From assembly GCA_021736385.1 (NCBI GenBank), contig JAIPFY010000025.1, forward strand, positions 1 through 40,643: a DNA stretch of 40,643 nt. Direction: 5' to 3'. Below, piece after piece: positions 14,443 through 23,520 of this stretch. Position numbers and translations under genes: made by a program. The stretch comes from Spirochaetia bacterium. GTDB taxonomy: Bacteria; Spirochaetota; Spirochaetia; CAKZLE01. The stretch's first letter is position 1. Each line of letters begins with the position of its first letter. The notes beneath the pieces were generated by a model. That model ran no database searches and had not been told where the DNA came from. It worked only from the letters and a program-made list of their open reading frames with translations.

Positions 14443-15855
14443 CTACTGCAGAGCATATCGCCGGTCATACCGGACGATCTGCACCTCTCTCACCCCGCTC
14501 GAGAGCAGTACGTCTCTCAGATGCTCCTGAGCCGGCTGTTCTCCATGTACCAGATAGACAGCTTTCAGCTTCTTGAGATCCAGAGCACGCACATACTCAT
14601 CGATCTCGCGATAATCAGCATGGGCGCTGAACGCATCGATCGATTCCACCCTGGCTCGCAGGTCATAGATGCGGTTGAAGATATGCAGTTGCGGTGTCCG
14701 TTCTTTGATCCTTCTTCCCAGCGTATGGGCTGCCATATAGCCGACGATGAGGATCGTATTCTCAGGATGTTCCACGGTCCTGATCAGGTGATGCCGTATC
14801 CGTCCGGCTTCACACATACCGTCAGAGGAGATGATCACTGCAGGCCCCCTGACATCATTGATGGCTTTGGACTCCTGTGAGGTCACTGCATAGTGGAGAT
14901 TATTGAACCCGAAGGGATTTTTGTGATGCAGGATGAACGCATCATGAGTCTCCTGATCATAGCATTCAGGATGGACCCGAAAGATCGAAGTGGCGTTCAC
15001 CGCCATGGGGCTGTCGACATAGATGGGGATATCGGGGATACGCTTCGTATCGGACAGCAGATGGAGCATATAGATCAGTTCCTGTGTCCGTTCCACAGCG
15101 AAGGCCGGGATGATGACCTTCCCGCCTTTTGCTGCGGTGGAAGAGACCACCTGAGCAAGCAACTCCAGAGCGTCATGAGCATCCTGATGGAGCCGATCAC
15201 CATAGGTACTCTCCATGATCAGATAATCAGGATCAGGGATCTGCACCGGGTCACGAATGATCGACTTGTCCTTTCGTCCCAGGTCCCCAGAGAATGCGAC
15301 AGTGATCTTCGTGTCCGTATCATCGGTGATATCGAAGACGGCAAGAGAAGAGCCCAGGATATGGCCGGCGTCATAGAAGGAGAGAGCCACCTTCGGGGTG
15401 ATCGGCAGCGGCCGTTCGTATGAGATACTCACCATCTGATTGAGTGCCTTCAGGACATCCTGTTCATCATACAGGGGTTCATCCTCGAACTCCCTCCCCG
15501 CTCTGGCAGCATCTTTCCTGAGGAACTGGATATCACGGGCCTGGATCCTGGCACTATCTGCCATGATCAGCGCAGCAAGGTCTCTGGATGCTGCCGTGGT
15601 GTAGATATTACCGTCAAACCCATGCTTGGGAAGCAGCGGCAGCATCCCGCAGTGATCATAGTGGGCATGGGTGAGGATGACCGCCGCCACTGATCTCACC
15701 TGTTCAGCTGCAGCGCGGTTCTTCTGCTCGGCCTCTTTTCGTCTGCCCTGGAACGCACCGCAGTCTATCTGCAGGATCGTATCATCGATCTGCAGGAAAT
15801 GCCGTGATCCGGTCACTTCCCCAGCAGCCCCTTCTGAGAATAGCTCAAGTCTCAT
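14443..15855 (-). CDS. beta-CASP metallo-beta-lactamase RNase (CPSF/Ysh1-like)
   Basis: 470 residues from the ATG at 15855, preceded by AAGGAG at 6 bases; in-frame codons farther upstream have no such site. The metallo-beta-lactamase core shows THAHYDHCGMLP (HxHxDH at 63-68), the YDAGHILGSS histidine motif and a VAFSGDLGRKD segment. The beta-CASP insert follows (IMESTYGDRLH, IIPAFAVERTQELIYML, IISSDGMCEAGRIRHHL), and the C-terminus has AFSAHADYREID and YLVHGE. This is the architecture of bacterial and archaeal RNA-processing beta-CASP nucleases related to CPSF73, shorter than RNase J. Cytoplasmic, two zinc ions expected. The RNA target is unknown. It is monocistronic, divergent from the PfoR-like gene. 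Confidence 0.85.
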   Translation of the reverse strand: MRLELFSEGAAGEVTGSRHFLQIDDTILQIDCGAFQGRRKEAEQKNRAAAEQVRSVAAVILTHAHYDHCGMLPLLPKHGFDGNIYTTAASRDLAALIMADSARIQARDIQFLRKDAARAGREFEDEPLYDEQDVLKALNQMVSISYERPLPITPKVALSFYDAGHILGSSLAVFDITDDTDTKITVAFSGDLGRKDKSIIRDPVQIPDPDYLIMESTYGDRLHQDAHDALELLAQVVSSTAAKGGKVIIPAFAVERTQELIYMLHLLSDTKRIPDIPIYVDSPMAVNATSIFRVHPECYDQETHDAFILHHKNPFGFNNLHYAVTSQESKAINDVRGPAVIISSDGMCEAGRIRHHLIRTVEHPENTILIVGYMAAHTLGRRIKERTPQLHIFNRIYDLRARVESIDAFSAHADYREIDEYVRALDLKKLKAVYLVHGEQPAQEHLRDVLLSSGVREVQIVRYDRRYALQ

Positions 15856-16056
15856 CTTCTGCTCCTTTGCCGTATCGGATCTCTCAAGTATAGAGCCCGT
15901 GAGGCTGAATTGCCAGAAGATAATCACCGGACCTGCTGTACTGGAAGGGAAAGCACTTCCTGATGCTCAGCCTGAGATCAGGGTCTCACAGCTCCCTGCA
16001 GATATCCTTCCTGCCGTGTTGAGCCGGTATTCCTTCGATTTTCCTGCTATGTGTCA

Positions 16057-16084
16057 TTGTGCAAACGACATATTTCTGTATGAT
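16057..16084 (+). promoter_or_regulatory. predicted promoter of the PfoR-like gene
   Basis: TTGTGC (16057-16062), a 16-base spacer and TATGAT (16079-16084). The start site would be near 16091, about 17 bases before the ATG. Confidence 0.4.
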
Positions 16085-16107
16085 AGAGAGATCACAGGGG
16101 GAGCACT

Positions 16108-17142
16108 ATGAGCACAGGACATATGACCGCAAAACAGTATACGATCGAGGTACTCAACGGCATGGCGCAGGGACTCTTCGCATCGCTGATCATCGGTCTG
16201 ATCCTCAAGCAGATCGGGATCTTCACCGGCTGGCAGGCACTGGCGCAGTTCGGTCAGATCGCCCAGTATATGATGGGTCCGGCCATCGGGGCGGGGGTCG
16301 CGTTTGCCGTACATGCCTCACCGCTTGGTATGTTCGCATCGATCATCACCGGGGCCATCGGGGCGGGAACGGTAGTCATCGCAGAGACGGGCGCGATGAG
16401 CCTTACCATCGGGGAACCGGTCGGAGCACTGATCGCAGCGCTCGTCGGTGCCGAGGTGGTGAAACTCCTGGCAGGCAGGACCAAGGTCGATATCATCCTG
16501 GTCCCTGCAGCGACGATCATCATAGGAGGATTGGCCGGCGTGCTCGTCGGTCCGGCTGTCGCTGCCATGATGGCCGGTATCGGATCGTTCATCAACTATC
16601 TGACCACCCTCTACCCGCTTCCCATGGGAATACTCATTGCCGTCAGCATGGGAATGATCCTGACCCTCCCGATCAGCAGCGCCGCTATCGCGATCTCCCT
16701 TGGACTCAGCGGTCTCGCAGCCGGGGCATCGACCGTCGGCTGTGCCTGTCAGATGGTCGGGTTCGCTGCAGCGAGCTACCGTGAGAACGGTATGGGGGGA
16801 CTGGTGAGTCAGGGACTGGGTACCTCCATGATCCAGATACCCAACATCATCAGGAACCCGAAGATCTGGATCCCGCCGATCATCGCCTCCGCGATCCTCG
16901 GACCGTTCTCGACACTCCTGTTCAAGATGGAGAACAACAGGATCGGCGCGGGCATGGGGACCAGCGGGCTGGTCGGACAGTTCGCCACCTGGGAGGTGAT
17001 GGGCAGTGAGGCTCTGCTGCCCATGCTGCTGCTCCACTTCATCCTGCCGGCACTCATCACCCTGATCATCAGTGAGTTCATGAGAAGACGGGGCTGGATA
17101 GCCTATGGGGATATGGCCCTCAGGCCTCTGCACGAGAGATAG
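16108..17142 (+). CDS. PfoR-like PTS EIIC-family membrane protein
   Basis: 344 residues, about nine to ten membrane helices. It belongs to the PTS_EIIC_2 / COG3641 group (Clostridium perfringens PfoR relatives): Gly/Ala-rich segments AQYMMGPAIGAGVAFAVHA, GAMSLTIGEPVGALIAALVG, and the conserved LPISSAAIAISLGLSGLAAG with a downstream GCACQMVGFA. GGGGGAG lies 4 bases before the ATG. No EIIA, EIIB or HPr gene is nearby, so a PTS transport role is uncertain; the group is annotated both as a sugar-type IIC component and as a putative toxin regulator. A single-gene unit bounded by a strong hairpin (17201-17239). Confidence 0.75.
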   Translation: MSTGHMTAKQYTIEVLNGMAQGLFASLIIGLILKQIGIFTGWQALAQFGQIAQYMMGPAIGAGVAFAVHASPLGMFASIITGAIGAGTVVIAETGAMSLTIGEPVGALIAALVGAEVVKLLAGRTKVDIILVPAATIIIGGLAGVLVGPAVAAMMAGIGSFINYLTTLYPLPMGILIAVSMGMILTLPISSAAIAISLGLSGLAAGASTVGCACQMVGFAAASYRENGMGGLVSQGLGTSMIQIPNIIRNPKIWIPPIIASAILGPFSTLLFKMENNRIGAGMGTSGLVGQFATWEVMGSEALLPMLLLHFILPALITLIISEFMRRRGWIAYGDMALRPLHER

Positions 17143-17200
17143 AATCCCTACTGGCTCGGAGGAGCGTATTTCGACAGGATCAGCTCCTGAGTCCCGCTAC

Positions 17201-17239
17201 GCAGAGGAGCCGTCCCGGTGACCGGGACGGCTCCTCTGC
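17201..17239 (+). terminator. 18-bp perfect hairpin after the PfoR-like gene
   Basis: GCAGAGGAGCCGTCCCGG pairs perfectly with its complement across a 3-base loop TGA. It is followed by TCTACC rather than a U-run. It sits between convergent genes and could act on either strand. Confidence 0.55.
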
Positions 17240-17283
17240 TCTACCTATATGCCCTGAGAGTCTGTTTCCAAACCCTCAGCCCT

Positions 17284-17315
17284 GCACACACGGCAGTGAT
17301 CACTGCCGTGTGTGC
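17284..17315. terminator. 32-bp perfect palindrome after transketolase
   Basis: GCACACACGGCAGTGA followed immediately by its exact reverse complement. In RNA it folds to a GC-rich stem with a small loop. It is 16 bases past the transketolase stop on the - strand. There is no U-run; a terminator, a 3'-end-protecting hairpin or a protein-binding palindrome are all possible. Confidence 0.45.
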
Positions 17316-17331
17316 CTGGATCAGGCAGCTG

Positions 17332-19323
17332 TCACAGGGCCTCTGCGGCTTCCACGACCGCCTCAGCGGTGATACCGAAGAGCTTATAGAGTTCATCAGC
17401 AGGTGCTGATTCCCCGAAGGTCCTCATACCGACGATCCTGCCCCCGAGACCGACATACTTGTACCAGTAATCAGCGAAGGCAGCCTCTACAGCAACTCGT
17501 TTGGTCACCTGTGCAGGAAGTACCGATTCACGGTATGCAGCACTCTGCTTCTCGAAGACCTCAGGAGAGGGCATCGATACCAGTCGCACGCTGCTGCCGT
17601 TCTTCACCAGAGTCTCTGCCGCCGCTTTGGCGATCTCCACTTCTGATCCGGTTGCGATCAGAATGATCTGTGCATCGGGACTGCTTTCCCAGAGTACATA
17701 CCCACCCTTCGCGATAGCTGCCACCTGTTCAGGGGTTCGCTCCTGCGGGCTCAGATTCTGTCGACTGAGGATCAGAGCGGTCGGTCCGTCCAGTCGCTTG
17801 ATCGCTGATTTCCAGGCCACTGCAGTCTCGACGGCATCGGCCGGTCTCCAGCTCTCCATGTTGGGAGTCATGCGCAGCGAAGCGATCTGTTCCACCGGCT
17901 GATGGGTCGGTCCGTCCTCCCCCAGTCCGATGGAGTCATGGGTATAGACGAGGATATCACGGAGTCCCATCAGGGAAGCCATTCGCACAGCGTTCCTGGC
18001 ATACTCCATGAAGATCAGGAAGGTCCCGCTGTAGGGGATGAACCCTCCATGCAGGGTCAGACCATTCATGATGGCAGTCATCCCGAACTCACGTACACCG
18101 TAGTGTGCATAGTTGGCCGCAGCATCATCTCCTGTCAAGGCTTTTGATCCGCTCCAGGTGGTCAGGTTCGAGGGTGCCAGATCAGCAGAGCCTCCGAACA
18201 GTTCAGGGAAGAGCGGGCCGAGTGCTTCGATCGCCATCTGAGATGCCTTTCTGGAAGCCACTTTGACACCCTTCTCCTGCAGTCCTGCGATATACTCATC
18301 AAAGGTCCTCTCCCATCCTGCGGGGAATTTCTTTGTCATCCTTCTGGTGAATTCAGCAGCTTCCTCCGGATAGGCGGCAGCATACGCTGCGAACATCGTA
18401 TCCCAATCCTTCTGCAGTCCTGCACCTTTCTCCGTACAGTCCCAGGCCTGATAGATCTCCTGCGGGACGAAGAAGGGCTGTTCATGTTCCCATCCGAGTG
18501 CCTTTCTGGTACGCGTGATCTCATCTGTTCCAAGGGGTGCCCCGTGGCAGGTCTCCTTGCCCTCTTTGTTGGGTGAGCCGAACCCGATGCGAGTCTTGCA
18601 GCAGATGATCGTGGGATGTTCGGTATCAGCATGGGCGGCTTCGATCGCACGCTCTATCGCCTGTGCATCGTGACCGTCCACCGCTTCCAGAACCTGCCAG
18701 CCGTAGGAGGCAAAGCGTTGTGCGGTATCGTCGGCGAACCAGCCTTCGACTTCTCCGTCGATCGATATGCCGTTATCATCATAGAAGAGGATCAGCTTGC
18801 CGAGGTTCCACACCCCTGCGAGTGATGCTGCCTCATGAGAGATACCTTCCATCAGACATCCGTCACCGGAGAACACATAGGTGTGATGATCCACCAGAGG
18901 GAAGCCCTCTTTGTTGAAGGTCGCAGCAAGGATCTTCTCAGCCGCAGCCATACCGACGGCATTGGCGATCCCCTGACCCAGTGGCCCGGTGGTCGTCTCG
19001 ACACCTGGAGTCACCTTGTACTCAGGGTGTCCTGCGGTCTTCGAGTGCAGCTGTCGGAATCTCTTGAGCTGCTCAAGAGGAAGGTCGTAACCGGTCAGAT
19101 GAAGCAGGGAATAGATGAGCATCGATGCGTGTCCGTTCGAGAGCACGAATCGGTCTCTGTTCACCCATGATGGATCCTTTGGATTATGACGCATGGTGCG
19201 TCTCCAGAGGACCTCAGCGATGTCTGCCATGCCCAGCGGTGCCCCGGGATGTCCCGAGTTCGCCTGCTGCACGCCATCCATGCTCAGGATTCGTACAGCG
19301 TTGGAAATTTGCCTATGATCCAT
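17332..19323 (-). CDS. tkt: transketolase
   Basis: 663 residues, the full length of bacterial transketolases. It moves two-carbon units between sugar phosphates in the non-oxidative pentose phosphate pathway, using thiamine diphosphate and a divalent metal in the cytoplasm. Visible signatures: [20 protein letters not shown] at the N-terminus, the ThDP/metal segment [20 protein letters not shown] with the following [10 protein letters not shown], the central [14 protein letters not shown], and the C-terminal [24 protein letters not shown] lies about 8 bases before the ATG. It appears monocistronic, with a terminator for the upstream operon at 19387-19408. Confidence 0.96.
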   Translation of the reverse strand: MDHRQISNAVRILSMDGVQQANSGHPGAPLGMADIAEVLWRRTMRHNPKDPSWVNRDRFVLSNGHASMLIYSLLHLTGYDLPLEQLKRFRQLHSKTAGHPEYKVTPGVETTTGPLGQGIANAVGMAAAEKILAATFNKEGFPLVDHHTYVFSGDGCLMEGISHEAASLAGVWNLGKLILFYDDNGISIDGEVEGWFADDTAQRFASYGWQVLEAVDGHDAQAIERAIEAAHADTEHPTIICCKTRIGFGSPNKEGKETCHGAPLGTDEITRTRKALGWEHEQPFFVPQEIYQAWDCTEKGAGLQKDWDTMFAAYAAAYPEEAAEFTRRMTKKFPAGWERTFDEYIAGLQEKGVKVASRKASQMAIEALGPLFPELFGGSADLAPSNLTTWSGSKALTGDDAAANYAHYGVREFGMTAIMNGLTLHGGFIPYSGTFLIFMEYARNAVRMASLMGLRDILVYTHDSIGLGEDGPTHQPVEQIASLRMTPNMESWRPADAVETAVAWKSAIKRLDGPTALILSRQNLSPQERTPEQVAAIAKGGYVLWESSPDAQIILIATGSEVEIAKAAAETLVKNGSSVRLVSMPSPEVFEKQSAAYRESVLPAQVTKRVAVEAAFADYWYKYVGLGGRIVGMRTFGESAPADELYKLFGITAEAVVEAAEAL

Positions 19324-19386
19324 GTGTATTGCCCCTTTGAATTAGTATGTGATACCTGTGTACTCTACACTATTTCTGCAGTCGTG

Positions 19387-19408
19387 AAAAGCAAGCGGGG
19401 CTGCTTGC
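19387..19408 (-). terminator. terminator of the kinase-GNAT-ABM operon
   Basis: On the - strand GCAAGC-AGCCCC-GCTTGC is followed by TTTT, 10 bases after the stop of the ABM-like gene. The stem is short (6 bp). Confidence 0.55.
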
Positions 19409-19418
19409 AGGATATCTG

Positions 19419-19712
19419 TCATGAGCTGGAGATATAGAGGGTCTCCCAGCTCTCAGGTACCGGATCTCCCTCCAGCAGTCCCCCAAGTCCCTCCATCAGT
19501 CTGGAGAAGACCCCGGTCTGCATGTACTGCTGAGCGAAGTGCTGATCCTCCCAGACTCCCAGCGCCAGAAGGGTCTGCCCCTGCATCAGCAGCTGCATAT
19601 GGATGAGTCCATCCTGTGCTGCTGCCGGGCGACCTGCAATCTCCTCCCAGATCGTTGCCGCCTGCTGTACACATCCTGCTCTGCACGTATATCTCAATGC
19701 TGCTGTGAACAT
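19419..19712 (-). CDS. small ABM-like alpha/beta-barrel protein
   Basis: 97 residues. The pattern DGLIHMQLLMQGQTLLALG, then VWEDQHFAQQYMQTGVF and a C-terminal WETLYIS segment resembles antibiotic-biosynthesis-monooxygenase (ABM) or stress-responsive dimeric alpha/beta-barrel proteins, which often act as small oxygenases or heme/quinone-handling proteins. The N-terminal part (residues 1-30, with Cys10 and Cys14) is not typical. AAAGGAG lies 7 bases before the ATG and the gene overlaps the acetyltransferase by 19 bases, so it is the last gene of a three-gene operon. Function unknown; the assignment rests on weak sequence resemblance. Confidence 0.5.
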   Translation of the reverse strand: MFTAALRYTCRAGCVQQAATIWEEIAGRPAAAQDGLIHMQLLMQGQTLLALGVWEDQHFAQQYMQTGVFSRLMEGLGGLLEGDPVPESWETLYISSS

Positions 19713-20599
19713 CTATCACTCCTTTCTGGCTGTTGCAGCCGGTAAAGATCACTCTGACTGATGATCTGCATCCCTGAGTGCCGGTACAGCCTGAGAGCAG
19801 CAGTGTTCATGCTGTTCACCTCAAGACTGACACGCTCATAGAGTCCCCCGCTCAATCGCTGCAGGATCGCTCTGAACATCCCCATCCCGTAACCCTGCTG
19901 CCGGTATTCCGGCAGGATGCCGAAACTGTAGATGAACGGCTGTCTCTCGTATGAGATCGCCGCTATGCCTACGGGCACAGAGAGCCCGCCGGGCGACTGA
20001 TCACGAGAGGCGATCAGGAATTCCCGCTCTGGAGACCTCAAGGTCGCACGTACTATGGATGCAGAGCTCAGCAGTCCTTCCTGAAAGATCCGGGCAGTCA
20101 TGCGCGCTGTCCGTTCGAAGTCCTCTTCCCCTATCGGGACGACCGTCACTGCCGTTCCCGGTTCCGTCGCTGGTGCTTGATCACAGAGATCCATGGCAAG
20201 AAGGTATTCACTGAAGGCATAGGTGACAGGGAACGCCTCCTGAGGCTTGAACGACGGGCTGAGATCGGGGCGGTAGACCAGCAGCAGGCTGTGGTAGCCG
20301 AAGCCCTGCACATAGTCTGAGATCTCGGCCAACAGCCTGGAGAACAGTCCCCTCCTGCGCATCGCAGGGTGAGTGACGGCTGTGACTGTCACATCCTGTT
20401 CCCCGGGGGCGGACAGGAGCGCAAGAGCACACAGCTCATCTGCTTCATAGAGGGCGAAGTAGTTCTTCATGTGCGGATAGAGGTCCCTGGAGCTGTCACA
20501 CTGCAGGTACCGCTCAAGACTCCCGTGAGTCGTGAGCAGTCGTTCGATCCCGGGGACCTGTGCCGGTTCTGCAGCTATCCCTGAAACGCCTCGCAGCAT
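19694..20599 (-). CDS. GNAT-family N-acetyltransferase, tandem domain
   Basis: 301 residues. Two GNAT modules are visible: the first around residues 55-110 with VTAVTHPAMRRRGLFSRLL, and a C-terminal one with SFGILPEYRQQGYGMGMFRA, the acetyl-CoA pyrophosphate loop (Q/R-x-x-G-x-G), followed by VSLEVNSMNTAALRLYRHSG typical of RimI-like enzymes. The ATG at 20599 is preferred over the more distal one (20635), because GGAGGG lies 7 bases upstream within the final codons of the kinase gene. The gap to the kinase stop is only 4 bases. The substrate (a small-molecule amine or a protein) is unknown; its operon partners give no clear hint. Confidence 0.78.
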   Translation of the reverse strand: MLRGVSGIAAEPAQVPGIERLLTTHGSLERYLQCDSSRDLYPHMKNYFALYEADELCALALLSAPGEQDVTVTAVTHPAMRRRGLFSRLLAEISDYVQGFGYHSLLLVYRPDLSPSFKPQEAFPVTYAFSEYLLAMDLCDQAPATEPGTAVTVVPIGEEDFERTARMTARIFQEGLLSSASIVRATLRSPEREFLIASRDQSPGGLSVPVGIAAISYERQPFIYSFGILPEYRQQGYGMGMFRAILQRLSGGLYERVSLEVNSMNTAALRLYRHSGMQIISQSDLYRLQQPERSDRCSQQH

Positions 20600-20603
20600 G
20601 GGT

Positions 20604-23255
20604 CTACCCTCCGTACGTACAGGAGAGGACTTCATTGACAGTCCTGATCAGCAGTTCGTTACTCACCGGCTTGGCGACGAACTCTTTCATGCCCAGTCCT
20701 TTGAGCATGGACACCTGCTGCATATCAGCATAGCCTGAGACCATGATCACCTTGACATCGGGATCGATCCCCTGCAGCTCTTTGAAGGTATCGAACCCGT
20801 TCTTCAGCGGCATGATCATATCGAGCAGCACCAGATCATAGGGCTGGACAGCTGACCGGTAGCGTTCTACAGCGACTGTCCCGTTCTCTGCGGTATCTAC
20901 CACATAGCCTGCAGCTTCGAGCATGTTCCGCATCAGATACCTCAGCAGCCGTTCATCATCGACGATGAGCAGCCGGCGGCGGTTCCCATCGCTGGGCAGT
21001 CCCTGCACATCGGAATCCGACAGCCTCTGAGGCTTCTGCTCTTCGGGTACAGCGGTATACCGGGGGAAGAGCAGCGTGAAGGTGGTGCCAACCCCCGGAG
21101 CCGTATCCACGATGATACTGCCCTCATGGCTGATCACCGTCCTCCTGACGGCGGCAAGGCCCATACCTGTTCCCATGCCCGCCTGCTTGGTCGTGTAGAA
21201 CGGCTCGAAGATCTGTTTCAGGATATGGGGATCCATCCCGCTGCCGGTGTCGGTGACCGCTATTGACACATACTCGCCTGATGGGAGGGTCCTCCCGTCT
21301 TCGGTCACGGTCTGCTCGTCGAGCCGCTCACGTCTCACCGTGAAGGTCACACTCCCGTTCTCCCCGATGGCATCCGCTCCATTGAGTCCGAGATTGATCA
21401 GGCTGTTCTCGATCAGCACACGTTCTCCATAGATCATCAGCTGCTCATCCCTGATATCGACGATCAGAGCGATGCGCTTATCCACGGTCCGCATCAGAAG
21501 GTCCTTCATATCGTGGACGACAGCTGTGATATCGATCGCACTCCGGTCGGTACTGTCCTTACGGGAGAAGGCCAGCAGCTTCGCTGTCAGTGCTCTTGAA
21601 CTCTCCGCCGCATGGATGATACTGCTGATATACCGCTTGTGCGGCTCCTGCTGAGTCTCAGCCTCAAGCAGCTGCGCATAGCCGAGGATCGCCATGATCT
21701 GATTGTTGAAATCATGGGCGATCCCGCCTGTAAGCTGCCCGACCACCTGCATCTTCTCAGCCTGGCGCAGGCGTTTCTGCACTTCATGCTGTTCGGTGAT
21801 CTCGATGACACTGGTCATGATCGCATCATGCCCCTTCCAGAGGAACGGGGCTTTATGCACAAGATAATGCCGTTCCCTCTGATCGGACGGGTCAATAAAG
21901 ACACGTTCGGGGAAATCGATCGGGGTACCTGCAGCCATCACCTGAGCATCGAGCGAATCGAACCCCAGATCCCCGAAGGTGCTTCGTACCGCATCATGGA
22001 GGGCTTTTCTCCCACCGGCCACGATATCCCGGGGATCAGCATGCAGGATCTCACCGGCTGCGGTATTGACGAAGAAGATATGGTTCGATGGTCCGTACTG
22101 TTCAGCGACCACCGGATGGGGGAACATATCAAGAGACTGCTGCAGCATCGCCGTATGCTCTTTCTCGATCTGCTTCGAGCGATAGACCAGCAGGGTCAGC
22201 AGTACTGACCCTGCAGAGAGGATCATCAGAGCTGAGAGGGCCCAGATCACAGACGGGTCGAGTCCTTCCCTGCCGTTGATCACCGTACTCCCGGCAGGCA
22301 GGTCGGAGACGGAGATCCCATGTTCCTTCATGGCAGGGTAATGGAATATATAGGAACTGCTTCGATAGATCAGCGCAGGGGATGGACTACCCGTAAGTAC
22401 CTCCAGAAGGAGACGGGCAAGCCGTCTGCCGTCCTCTCTGCCGCTTCTCACATATCCGCCCACAGCGGAGGTGGTCCCGAGCCCGAGATCGTTGATCAGA
22501 TAGATCGGGGCCTCTGAGCGTTCTACAGCTGAGAAGTAGGTAGCGGTATCTATATAGGTGCCGGCTGCATCGATCACGAAGTGCATCGGGACGATGATGG
22601 CATCCTCTGGTATCATGCTCATCTTTTCAGCGAGCTCATCGATCGTCATATCGGTGAGATAGGTGACCGTATACCGCTGCTGCAGTCCCTGCTCACTGAT
22701 GAACTGCTCTATATGAGAACGGTCACTCAGACCGGTCGCACTCTGGTCATGGATGAGGATGATTTCGCTGGTTTCAGGATGCTGCGATACGGCAAAGAGC
22801 AGCGAGTGTTTCAACCCATCTTCCTGTACGATACCGTAGAGGTGATCGATACCTGCTGCCATCGCTTCATCGAAGTCATTGATCCCCATGAAGACCACCG
22901 GGATCTCGGAGCCGAGCACCGCTCTGTACGAGCGCAGCAGTTCGAAGGCGCTGTCATCGGAGGTCATGATCGCATCCGGTGGGGCTGCTGCGTACTTACG
23001 TTCGAGCAGGCTGAGGAATCCATCAGTGATCAGCTGAGATGAGAACCGTTTGGCATCGAGATGTTCTATGAACAGTTCGACCGAGGGTTCCTCGTTGAGC
23101 ACCTCAGTGATCCCCTCGGTGATACGATCAGTCCACTCATATCCCTGATGATAGGAATCGATATAGAGCACACGAAACTGCGGCTCAGCCGAAAGACCGG
23201 AGAGGAGCACAGCCAGCAGACACAGCAGGATCATTCGTTTTTTCATCATCTCCAT
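20604..23255 (-). CDS. hybrid histidine kinase with ABC-binding-protein-like sensor
   Basis: 883 residues. A signal peptide (to about residue 23) precedes a periplasmic ABC_sub_bind-like sensor (about 25-320, starting FRVLYIDSYHQGYEWTDRI). A membrane helix follows at about 335-357, then a PAS-like region (375-490). The HisKA domain has GGIAHDFNNQ (phospho-acceptor His514). The HATPase has the N-box NLGLNGADA, and G-box pieces DTGSGMD and GTGMGLA. A C-terminal receiver domain has Asp812 in LLDMIMP and the Lys in FVAKPV. There is no DNA-binding output, so it signals by phosphotransfer or through a separate regulator. The sensor resembles proteins that bind small solutes such as tryptophan-like ligands; the true ligand is unknown. 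The start is uncertain: several ATGs lie close together and none has an ideal ribosome site. Confidence 0.88.
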   Translation of the reverse strand: MEMMKKRMILLCLLAVLLSGLSAEPQFRVLYIDSYHQGYEWTDRITEGITEVLNEEPSVELFIEHLDAKRFSSQLITDGFLSLLERKYAAAPPDAIMTSDDSAFELLRSYRAVLGSEIPVVFMGINDFDEAMAAGIDHLYGIVQEDGLKHSLLFAVSQHPETSEIILIHDQSATGLSDRSHIEQFISEQGLQQRYTVTYLTDMTIDELAEKMSMIPEDAIIVPMHFVIDAAGTYIDTATYFSAVERSEAPIYLINDLGLGTTSAVGGYVRSGREDGRRLARLLLEVLTGSPSPALIYRSSSYIFHYPAMKEHGISVSDLPAGSTVINGREGLDPSVIWALSALMILSAGSVLLTLLVYRSKQIEKEHTAMLQQSLDMFPHPVVAEQYGPSNHIFFVNTAAGEILHADPRDIVAGGRKALHDAVRSTFGDLGFDSLDAQVMAAGTPIDFPERVFIDPSDQRERHYLVHKAPFLWKGHDAIMTSVIEITEQHEVQKRLRQAEKMQVVGQLTGGIAHDFNNQIMAILGYAQLLEAETQQEPHKRYISSIIHAAESSRALTAKLLAFSRKDSTDRSAIDITAVVHDMKDLLMRTVDKRIALIVDIRDEQLMIYGERVLIENSLINLGLNGADAIGENGSVTFTVRRERLDEQTVTEDGRTLPSGEYVSIAVTDTGSGMDPHILKQIFEPFYTTKQAGMGTGMGLAAVRRTVISHEGSIIVDTAPGVGTTFTLLFPRYTAVPEEQKPQRLSDSDVQGLPSDGNRRRLLIVDDERLLRYLMRNMLEAAGYVVDTAENGTVAVERYRSAVQPYDLVLLDMIMPLKNGFDTFKELQGIDPDVKVIMVSGYADMQQVSMLKGLGMKEFVAKPVSNELLIRTVNEVLSCTYGG

Positions 23256-23458
23256 TCTACCCTGTCCCTGCTCACTCTGACTACCATGAATAGTGAGCCT
23301 GAAGAAAAAACATCGGGTACGGCTCTGCGCATGGACAGGGAACTCTGTATATAGATCAACAGCTACGGACTATATAGAGTGAGACAGGCCTGCATGAAAC
23401 GATCACTGTCCATCCTGCCTGAATATGTGCGGGAATTCGGGTAAAACCTGTAATCTTC

Positions 23459-23489
23459 TGGACATAGACATGTTAAGATACTATATAAT
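23459..23489 (+). promoter_or_regulatory. predicted promoter of the outer-membrane protein gene
   Basis: TGGACA (23459-23464) followed after 17 bases by TATATA, or after 19 bases by a perfect TATAAT (23484-23489). The expected start is near 23495, giving a leader of about 26 bases. Confidence 0.5.
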
Positions 23490-23520
23490 GAGAAGTGAAA
23501 AATGAGTAATGAGGAAGCAC

